Shown one piece after another: positions 9,969-18,215 of a stretch of 64,000 nt of DNA; positions within the stretch are counted from its first letter, which is position 1; every line of letters starts with the position of its first letter. The notes beneath the pieces were generated by a model. It was not told the DNA's origin. It ran no database searches and saw only the letters and a program-made list of their open reading frames with translations. Position numbers and translations under genes: made by a program. The DNA lies in NCBI GenBank assembly GCA_030704615.1, contig CM060731.1, positions 56,832,756 to 56,896,755 on the forward strand, in the 5' to 3' direction. Source of the stretch: Takakia lepidozioides. Taxonomy: Eukaryota > Streptophyta > Takakiopsida > Takakiales > Takakiaceae.

Positions 9969-11008
9969 CCAGGAGCAATCACAAGCTACCTAGACGACAA
10001 ACAATTCACATGCAAAGGGCTGGCTTGCGGCTGGCCACTTTCAACTTCTTAGGGTTGACCAACCAAAGGAAACAACTCGAAGTGGGACAAGTTCTTCGGA
10101 CTAATGATATTCATATCTGTGCTGGGCAAGAAACATGGGAAACGTCGGATAAACTGGTTGGAGATGTCAATGGTTATAAATGGGCAGGTAAGATGTGTAC
10201 TTTCAAGGCAGCCTCTGCCAAACGCGGTCAAAAAGGGGTTGGATTCTTTGTCCGTGATTTCATGTTTGACAATTGTGAAATTATCAACAAGGGTTTGAGG
10301 TACGAGCATAGTATCTGGCTAAAACTGAATCTGAAGGGCGGCATGAGTACAAAGGACCTCTTTGTTGGTTGTGTTTACATGCCCACAGAGGGGACCCTTA
10401 GTGCTGACGCAGACAAGGCCTTCGAAGATGTAAAGCTGGACTGTGCTTCGTTCCTTGCCAAAGGTCAGGTGGTACTATTGGGGGACTTCAATGCCCGGGT
10501 GGGCAAAGGGATCCATCAGGACGATATCATTGGTCCTTTTGGTGAGGACAAGCTGAATTCTAATGGCAGATGGTTAATTAACTGTCTAGAAGAGCTTCAG
10601 CTTTTGACCTTGTATAACAGGACAAGAGGTGACCAAGTGCAGTGGACTCGTGAGAAATCCCAAACTGGGGAACGTTCCATTTTGGACTATATCATAATGG
10701 ACAAAATTTTGTTCCCCCAGTGTGCCAATGTGTTGATCGACAGAACTGATATTGGTACCTCTGACCACTTCCTGGTTTGGACTGAGATCAAAAGGTGTTT
10801 TCCCACCACCAAGAGATCTGTGACACGTTCGATTCGGAAGTGGCGTATAGAAAAATTCCACAATGAGGAGGTCAAGGCTGAGTACGTCCAAGCCTTGCAA
10901 GAGGCTCTCCCTCATTTTGTCCAATCGCTCCAAGAACTTCAGTCACGCTCTGTTAACGCAAGAAAGAGCAGTGGACTCTTGGGAGAGTTTCGTTTCCTCC
11001 GTGGCTAA
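9833..11008 (+). CDS. LINE endonuclease (AP/EEP type) region
   Basis: This 391-codon frame contains the exonuclease-endonuclease-phosphatase fold of APE-type LINEs: N in ATFNFLG (first metal site), E in QETWE, the GDFNAR block and the terminal SDHFLVW block. The natural start is unclear because the preceding tandem repeat disrupts the frame. After about 10800 comes the conserved linker seen again in the LINE fragments at 17-18 kb. Confidence 0.8.
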   Translation: MCAEPVRCVTERFGTLNGLPILKVYTRGAKSTHGVTVPPLQNGWPSRSNHKLPRRQTIHMQRAGLRLATFNFLGLTNQRKQLEVGQVLRTNDIHICAGQETWETSDKLVGDVNGYKWAGKMCTFKAASAKRGQKGVGFFVRDFMFDNCEIINKGLRYEHSIWLKLNLKGGMSTKDLFVGCVYMPTEGTLSADADKAFEDVKLDCASFLAKGQVVLLGDFNARVGKGIHQDDIIGPFGEDKLNSNGRWLINCLEELQLLTLYNRTRGDQVQWTREKSQTGERSILDYIIMDKILFPQCANVLIDRTDIGTSDHFLVWTEIKRCFPTTKRSVTRSIRKWRIEKFHNEEVKAEYVQALQEALPHFVQSLQELQSRSVNARKSSGLLGEFRFLRG

Positions 11009-11358
11009 CAAGATCATTGGGAGGAAACTAATTGTCTGCGGTAGAGCAGTTAATTGGTGGACCAATGAGATTAAACTCAAGATAGCTGAGAGACGAGCCC
11101 TCTATAAAGAGTGCTGCAATTTGGAAACCAACAGAGAATTGTGGGCGAGGTACTACCAGCTCCGTAAAGATATCAATCAGCTTGTTAGGTCTCAGAAGAA
11201 ATTATAATGGGACAAGTTATACAGTGACATAAACTCAAACCACCATGGTGATAATGACAAGAAATTCTGGTTGGCCCTTCAACGTTTGTACAAGCCGAAA
11301 AACGGTCAGCAAGTACAAGCGCTGAAGACTACTAAAGGTGCAGTGGTGACTTCATCGG

Positions 11359-12063
11359 TTGACATTGTCGAAACCTTTGAAACTCACTACAGTATCCTTG
11401 GCAGAACTTCTAGGTCTAACAGTGAGGGGTGAATGGAGGGACACAGTTGGAAAAACTGTTCCTATGATTCAAAACAGCCCTGATGAACTGGAGTATATTT
11501 CAATGGCTTATAATGCTCCCATTAGTTCTTCTGAGATTGTGGAAGCAATTGAACATTGAAATGGATATAAAGCTGGTGGACCTGATGGTATTGTCAACGA
11601 GCTTATCAAGCACGGTGGCGATCCCATGATAGAGGCCCTAGTTCTCCCCTTTCGCTGGCGACAGGGGGTCATTGTCAATCTATACAAGAAGGGTGACAGA
11701 GAAGAACCGGGGAACTACCGTGGCATCACGCTCCTCAATGCTGTTGGCAAGACATTCTGCAGAGTTATAAGTACTCGTCTCGAGGTTGATCTGGAGTCTA
11801 GAGGTTGTTTCCACGAAGGCCAAGCTAGCTTTCGGCGAAACAGGGGCTGTGTGGATCATATCTTCACTCTAACCCAGATTATCCAGGGAAGGAAAAAGAA
11901 GGGAAACCCACTTATGTTTTTTTCCTGGATGTCAAAAAGGCTTATGAGACAGTGTGGAGAGATGGCCTATGGTTCCGCCTCTGGTCTTGTGGGATCAAGG
12001 GAAAGATGTGGAGAGTTGTCCACAACTTGTATGCTATGCACACAATGTGTGTCCACTGGCCTC
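11359..12063 (+). pseudogene. LINE reverse transcriptase, partial and broken
   Basis: Two frames, 11359-11559 and 11626-12063, carry RT blocks 0 to about 3. An in-frame TGA after IEH at 11557 and a frameshift near 11925 (FFSWMSKRL in place of FLDVKKAY) break it. No YADD-type catalytic motif is present before the sequence changes near 12065. Confidence 0.75.
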
Positions 12064-12229
12064 GTCATAGCAATGAAATGTAACATTTTATTGCAAATTT
12101 TGTGGCGAGTCATATCTATACAATTGTCCTAATTGTCCTATCCGCCTCATCCCCTGACATCTGAGATGCATCACTTCCACTATGCCTCTCAAAAAATATC
12201 GTCCTCTCCTGGACTTGGCCATTTCCGGC

Positions 12230-13110
12230 CGCACATTGGAAATTCGGCGCCATGTGAATGTTTGGGGCCCAAAACGGCTAAGTCCCATGACATCGGAAGA
12301 TACTCGGGGACTTAGCCATTTTGGCCCCCCAGACTGGAAATTCGACGCCATATATCCAGGTTGGGGCCCAAAAGAGTTGTCCCATTAGTGCCTGTATCCG
12401 ACTCTGGAAAAATGGCGCCGCATTTCCAGATTCGGGCAAGCCATTTCCAAGGCAACAGCTATTAGAGCTCGTCAGGCTCGTAGATTTGTCTTGGATTCTG
12501 CTGAGGAAAGAAGAAGAGACAGAAGATTCCCAGGAGATGAGATGGACGGCAGAATTTCCATCGGGGGGATGAACGCTGGCAGCCATGTGGACCCATCTCG
12601 GCCCACCGGGACTTCATCCTTGGCCCTTAGCATGGAAATACGGCGCCGAGTTTCCATTGGGGGGGATGAACGTTGGCAGCCATGTGGACCCATCTCGGCC
12701 CACCGGGACTTCATCCCTGGCCCCTAGGATGGAAATAGGGCGTCGAGTTTCCATGAGGGGGGATGAACGTTGGCAGCCATGTGGACCCATCTCGGCCTAC
12801 CGGGACTTCATCCCTGGCCTTCGGATGGAAATACGGCGCCGAATTTCCATCGAGCGGATGAACTCTGGCAGCCATGTGGAACCATATCGGCCCCACACGA
12901 CTTCTTCCTTGGCCCTCCGGATGGAAATTCAACACCATATTTCCGTCTGGGGATGAAATCTGGCAGCCATATGTACCCATCTCGGCCCCCAGGAACTTAA
13001 TCCATTGCCCCTCGGATGGAAATATGACACCGAATTTGCATCCGGAGGATGAACTCTGGCACCAACGTAGCCCCCCTAGGATGGAAATTCGACGCCATAT
13101 TTCCATCTAT
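12230..13110. repeat. Left palindrome array (about 96-bp period) plus divergent hairpins
   Basis: From about 12540 there are six or seven tandem units, about 95-97 bp apart (GATGAAC anchors at 12568, 12665, 12762, 12857, 12952, 13048). Each has a palindrome GGATGGAAAT-n10-ATTTCCATCC centred on GGCGCC, then GGGGGATGA, CTGGCAGCCATGT and a CATCTCGGCCC spacer. Upstream, at 12230-12430, are older versions with different stem sequences (for example CTGGAAA...GGCGCC...TTTCCAG near 12401-12427). Confidence 0.85.
12263..12328. repeat. Long imperfect inverted repeat (22-23-bp arms)
   Basis: The arm at 12263-12285 (GGGGCCCAAAACGGCTAAGT...) is nearly the reverse complement of 12306-12328 (GGGGACTTAGCCATTTTGGC...), with one indel and one mismatch and a 20-bp loop. 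It lies between two of the GGCGCC palindromes. Confidence 0.7.
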
Positions 13111-13863
13111 GGAATAAAATTTGCGCCGATAAAAAGAACAAAGGGGAACAACCAGCCCGTCTACATGCAAACTCTCTCTCTGCATCATCCAAGGTAGGAG
13201 CATTCTTCTATGTAAGACATATAGAACGGTGGTGCTATTTGAATTCTGGCGCCACGAGTCTGTCTGTGTACTGGGACAAGCTCTGCAGAAAATGGAACCC
13301 ACAAGATGTCTTCTTTCCTTCCATTGGAATAATTGGGTCTTCCCCGTACACCCTTCGCATGCAGCCCAATTTGCTTGTGCGTTGTCCGCCATGAAACCAC
13401 GGATATTCGGCGGGGATAATTCCGCCCTGGCCATCTGCTCGTTTATTCCCTGACAAAGATGCATCTCGGATTGTGTGTCCTCCCCTTTCATCTCACAAAT
13501 AGCAATGGTCATTAGCATCTTGTAACGGGTGTCGTAGACATGTGCATCCATTGTCACCCTCTGGTGATTTGTAATGCGCTTGATATGGCTGAACATGATC
13601 CAACTGTTTAACAAGTCTCCACTTGTCATCCGGTGGACAAGCTTCACGCCGCTGCCAGGCCCACAGGTGGACATTTTGAAGATGAAACAATGATCTGCCT
13701 CACTCCCTTGTCCTGGAAAACGACTTCCATGAATGTAGTTATATCCATATCGTCGCTTCACCTCCAAAATGGACTGCATATCCGATCCTTGTCCAATTTT
13801 CTGCTTGCAGAACACAATGTGGTTGCGGACATTGGGGGAGCAGACGTGGGACACCTCTTGCAA
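13110..13863 (-). pseudogene. Decayed transposase-like ORF
   Basis: The minus strand encodes a protein with DAHVYDTRYKMLMTIAICEM, then GFMADNAQANW, then, in a shifted frame, a Cys-x-Phe-His block (CGFHFLQSLSQYT). A D-containing segment followed by a C/D-x-x-H motif is typical of the RNase H-fold cores of MULE, hAT and Kolobok transposases. I cannot assign the family. A frameshift lies near 13320-13390. The ORF sits between the two palindrome arrays and its 3' end runs into the left one. Confidence 0.45.
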
Positions 13864-14149
13864 GAGAAAAGAAAAAGCTTATAGGCCTTTATATCCCTCA
13901 ACGGCCAAAAAGAGCTTTCGGGCTCTTTTCGATTTGATCCTACCCAAATTACCTTTTTTGTGGGCTTTTGTTGTGGGCTTTGCCCCGACTTTTGTTTGCC
14001 AAAACCATGAGGGGTCTAAGAATGCAGGGCGGATTCGCTCGGAGAAAAGGGAGTGGAGGAAGGAAATTGCATGTTTTCTCGGTGAAGTAGACAACAAAAC
14101 CACGAAAAATGGGAATAAAGGGTTAAAAATGAACAGAGTGGCACGATCC

Positions 14150-14695
14150 GACCCCTGGGATGGAAATTCGGCGCCATATCTTCATCCGGGGGATAATTTC
14201 TGCCAAGCACGTGGAGGCCTCGGATGGAAATTCGGCTCCCTATTTTCATCCGGGGCATGATGCCATCCGAGGCTGCCATAAATCATGCCCCGGACGGAAA
14301 TATGACGCCGAATTTTCATCCGAGGCCTAAACGTGGTTGCCAAAAATCATGCCCCGGATGGAAATATGGCAGCCACGTTTAGGCCTCGGATGGAAATTTG
14401 GCACCATATTTCCATCGGGGGCATGATTTCTGGCAGTCACGTTCCAGCCATCCGGGGCATGAACTCTGGCAGCCACGTAACAGCCTCGGATGGAAATAGG
14501 GCGCCATATTTCCATCCAGGCCATGATTTCTGGTAGCCACGTTCCAGCCTCGGATGGACATACGGCGCCATATTTCCATCCGGGCCATGATTTTTGGCAG
14601 CCACGTGCAGGCCTCGGATGGAAATACGGCGACATATTCCCATCCGGGGCATGATTTCTGGCAGCCACGTTCCAGCCTCGGATGGAAATATGGCG
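14150..14695. repeat. Right palindrome array (about 65-bp period)
   Basis: GGATGGAAAT palindromes recur at about 14157, 14222, 14290, 14356, 14387, 14488, 14552, 14616 and 14681. The last four are spaced 64-65 bp apart. Each palindrome is followed by GGGGCATGATTTCTGGCAGC and CACGT, the same module order as in the left array but with a shorter spacer. At 14325-14382 the orientation flips, giving an 18-bp inverted repeat (GGCCTAAACGTGGTTGCC and its near complement). Confidence 0.85.
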
Positions 14696-15145
14696 TGCTA
14701 CCACGTTGTGATCTCCAAGTCTTTTTCGAGCAAGAAGTTGTTGTTTATGCAACTTCAATTGTGCCTCCAATGCTCTCTTCTCTGCTGTAGCAGCTCTCTT
14801 AGCAGCCTTTTCAAGTTGCTCCCTAGCGGGTAGCACGCTGATTTGTTTCATGTGGTGCCTAAAATTAAGGACATTGTGACGTTTGAAACTTAATTTCATG
14901 TTGAGGCATGTGGTGGTTAAGAGATCATATCGCAGATTGAATTGTCGATTGACTGTCTGTAAATTTTGAGGTTGCATCTGTTTTAGTGCGCATGGATAGG
15001 GTCTTGCTGCGCAGTGACTGATTCCATGTGTAGGAAGTGATGCGCAGTGAACCGTCAAGTGTGCAGTATTAGTTCCAGGAAACCCCCCTTCCCACCTGCA
15101 GGAATATCTCCTATAGGCTTGCTTGTTTTCACGTTCACCATCCAT
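14695..15145 (-). CDS. Coiled-coil-containing ORF of unknown function
   Basis: From the Met at 15145 the minus strand is open through this interval and on into the palindrome array (to 14327). Around 14830-14710 it encodes a heptad-rich, Ala/Lys/Glu-rich segment (REQLEKAAKRAATAEKRAL) that looks like a coiled coil. It has the same strand as the transposase-like ORF at 13.1-13.9 kb, so the two could be parts of one element split by the right array. No known domain is recognised. Confidence 0.35.
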
Positions 15146-15149
15146 ATTC

Positions 15150-15750
15150 TCTCATGACGATTCCAACCATATAAATATTAATAACTTTCAGTAATTAATT
15201 AAGAGTAAAATGAAATAATTTTGCCTTAGGTGCGCAGGGATTGGGCCTAGTACCCTACAGAGGTGATACGGTATCGTGATGGTCGTCATCAACAGGACGA
15301 GGTTAGAGGAGTTTGTCGCGAGGGTTTGGCTTCGTTTTCTCTCTGCGGACGGGCGTTTGCGTTTCTGCTTGCCTGCGTCTGTGGGCCTCTCTGCTGTGCG
15401 CGGGCTCGTCTTTGAGCGTTCTTGTTTCGGATTCAGCCTGCGTGTGCAAGCGTTTTGGCTTTTGTGTGCGTGCGGGTTCTCGGCGGGGTTGTTCGAGGTA
15501 ATAAAGCTTCCGCCGCGGTTGATCATCAGCTGCGTGGATACTATTCTTTTTTGTGCGTCTGTTGTTTCTCTCGATCATGTGCCTGGACGGACGAAATGGT
15601 TGGTGTGTCGAAATTAAACCATCACTCATTCGGTGATCTAGGGTTTGGTGGGCGGTGTACAGGTTGAACATGGATAGCGCTATTTAAGTCGCTTGATTTG
15701 CCCGTCCTTTCTTCTGGAGCTTCTTTCTTCGCTTGCAACCTCTTTGCCTG
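15150..15750 (+). promoter_or_regulatory. Probable 5' region of the CRN-like gene, TATA-like box at 15681
   Basis: No coding region is supported here. A TATTTAAG sequence at 15681-15688 lies 63 bp before the ATG at 15751, and a pyrimidine-rich leader (cctttcttctggagcttctttcttc) separates them. The strand choice follows from the downstream gene. Confidence 0.4.
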
Positions 15751-16456
15751 ATGGAGGTGATGGAGGTGGTTGACGCCTACGGAGACCTCCGCCAACTCTT
15801 GCAGGCGAAATGTCTAGGTTCGGAGTTCAGTGATACCGACATCAAGAGATTGGTGGATGCGGGATTTGAATCAGAAGCTGATCTTAAAGCAGGCGATAGG
15901 GAATCCTTGATGAGCACTCTCCCTGGACGACATGGTAAAGTGGCCGTTCTCCTCAGGACATTCGCCCAATCTGAAGCCATCACAGGTACGTTTGGTCTAA
16001 TTCAGAGGTTCTGGCGTTTTAGGGTTTTCTTAGCATGAAGACTGTTTTTTCTTTCAATTTTTTTCTTCGAATACCGCCGCTGATGCTGGGATCTTTTCTT
16101 GATACTTTTGATAGCTAGGGTTTGTTTATTTCACGCTACAAGTATCAGTAATTCTTAAAATTCAAAAGTCCACAAACGATCACTATCACTTCTATTAGCA
16201 ACCCCCTTGTGAGAAGGAAGCGACAAGAGAAGGGCAGAGATAACTAAGAAAGATGAGGTCTCTAAGAAAAAGGAGAACATTGATGGGATTGTAGGAGGAA
16301 ACTCGCTCTGAAATGTGCCACTAGAGCAGGATTAGATTGGATATTTCAAGCAGAGTGAATCACATGTCTTAATTTGGGCCTCCAATTCTTTTGGAGCAAT
16401 CAGAGATTGATCAACAAGTAGCAGATTGGTGTGAGGTAGATATAGAGTCAAGACTT

Positions 16457-16931
16457 AAAAGGACTATTATTTTCTCAAGGTCGGTCAGATTGCGGCAGAT
16501 GAGGGCAGGTTTAAAGTGTTCTGCGTTCTTGTCTTCTTTTCTCTTCGGTGTGTTACGTTTTCCCAGTCTATATACATTGTCTATCACTGTTGTGGTTCTT
16601 GCCAAGATCCAGGTAGGGTACATGTATTGGTTGTGCAATTGTTGGTGTTATGATGATTGGCTGTAAGGCCAACCAGAATCTTTTGTCATTACGGCCATGG
16701 TGGGTTAAGTTTATGTCACTGTACAACTTCTCCCAGTAAAGCCTCTTCTGATCCCTTACAAGCTGATTGACCTCTTTACGCAGTTGGTAGTATCTAGACC
16801 AGAGCATTTTTTCATCTTTGATATTACAGCAGTCCTTATAGAGCGCCTGCCTCTCAGCAATCTTGAGCTTGATCTCATGGGTCCACCAATTTACTGCTCT
16901 ACCACAGATAATTAGTTTCCTTCCATGACTC
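16457..16931 (-). mobile_element. LINE fragment plus flank, direct copy 1 (intron 1 of CRN-like gene)
   Basis: The minus strand (16935-16660) encodes NWWTHEIKLKIAERQALYK and LWSRYYQLRKEVNQL, the linker of the LINE at 11050-11260. The adjoining 16457-16660 is not recognisable LINE sequence but belongs to the same repeated block. It is almost identical to 17549-18022. Confidence 0.75.
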
Positions 16932-17548
16932 GGGTTAGGGTTTCAAATCTTCATCTGATTTTTGTTACGTCTCTTGCTTCTTGGTTGAACGGTGTTGTGT
17001 CTGTCTTCGCAGCCTACTTTCTGTGTGGGATTGTTGGTTATGGAAACCAGGGTGTCAGATAGTGCGTCATGGAGAGAGTCTGGTGAATGTCGATGGGTTG
17101 CCTAGGGCAGTCTGAGCCCGTTTGTTTTTATGTCTGCAATTCTGATGATGGGCAGGCACATTCTTGCAAGACAATTGGGCAGTTGATTGTTGAACCCGCT
17201 GCAGTTGCTGATTTGTTCACAAGTAAAATATGAGGGGGGTCCTTTGAAAGACACGGTTGTTTGTTAGGACAGGGTATTTCAAACTGAATCTAGTATCTTG
17301 AGATATTTGCATATTTTTAGCATTACAAGCAGCTTCTTGGTAGCGTTTATGGTTTGTTTTTTTTTCGTTATGTTTTTTGCTTTGAACCCTCTGAAGCTGC
17401 TGGTATGTTATCAATAGTACAGTGATTGCTGTCCTTACACCCTCTTCTATTTTTATTCCAAGTCGTTTTGTTGGTTGATACTTGTGGTTTATTCTTTTGT
17501 AGCACCCCCAGCAGGTAACAGGGTTTGCACTTGAAGGTTTCCAGACCT

Positions 17549-18215
17549 AAAGGACTATTATTTTCTTAAGGTCGGTCAGATTGCGGCAGATGAGGGCAGG
17601 TTTAAAGTGTTCTGCGTTCTTGTCTTCTTTTCTCTTCGGTGTGTTACGTTTTCCCAGTCTATATACATTGTCTATCACTGTTGTGGTTCTTGCCAAGATC
17701 CAGGTAGGGTACATGTATTGGTTGTGCAATTGTTGGTGTTATGATGATTGGCTGTAAGGCCAACCATAATCTTTTGTCATTACGACCATGGTGGGTTAAG
17801 TTTATGTCACTGTACAACTTCTCCCAGTAAAGCCTCTTCTGATCCCTTACAAGCTGATTGACCTCTTTACGCAGTTGGTAGTATCTAGACCAGAGCATTT
17901 TTTCATCTTTGATATTACAGCAGTCCTTATAGAGCGCCTGCCTCTCAGCAATCTTGAGCTTGACCTCATGGGTCCACCAATTTATTGCTCTACCACAGAT
18001 AATTAGTTTCCTTCCATGACTCTATCAGCAGCAGAAGTGGCGAAGCTCTCCCAAGAATCTACAGCACCTTCTACCTCCCTCCTTGTATCACCATGGGCAA
18101 GAGGAGAGATCTTGAAGTGACTGTGTAAAGTGTGGGAGGGCCTCTTTCAAGGCCAGGACATACTCTGTGATGGGTGGAGTCTGACATATATGCAGTGGGA
18201 GAGAGATTTGGGAAG
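17549..18215 (-). mobile_element. LINE fragment plus flank, direct copy 2
   Basis: The first 474 bp repeat copy 1. The LINE homology continues to about 18215, matching 10870-11040 (EYVLALKEALPHFTQSLQDL), so this copy is the longer one and copy 1 is likely a partial duplicate of it. The same fragment is in arm B at 47160-47630. Confidence 0.75.

Larger units (their letters stand above)
8990..12130 (+). mobile_element. LINE (APE-type non-LTR retrotransposon), 3' truncated and decayed
   Basis: In order: an ORF1-like frame (9178-9600), a tandem-repeat linker, an AP-type endonuclease (about 10020-10800: ATFNFLG, QETWE, LLGDFNARVG, SDHFLVW), a linker, and an RT whose fingers and first palm blocks survive (11640-12060: NYRGITLLNAVGKTF, EGQASFRRNRGCVDHIFTL). 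The sequence then departs from RT before the catalytic DD. The clade is not assigned. Stops at 11205 and 11559 and frame changes show it is inactive. Both limits are approximate; no target-site duplication was found. Confidence 0.8.

Noticed and set aside
12472-13106. Numerous 70-130-codon ORFs through the palindrome array
   Set aside because: They occur in several frames on both strands because the repeat has few stops; no domain is seen.
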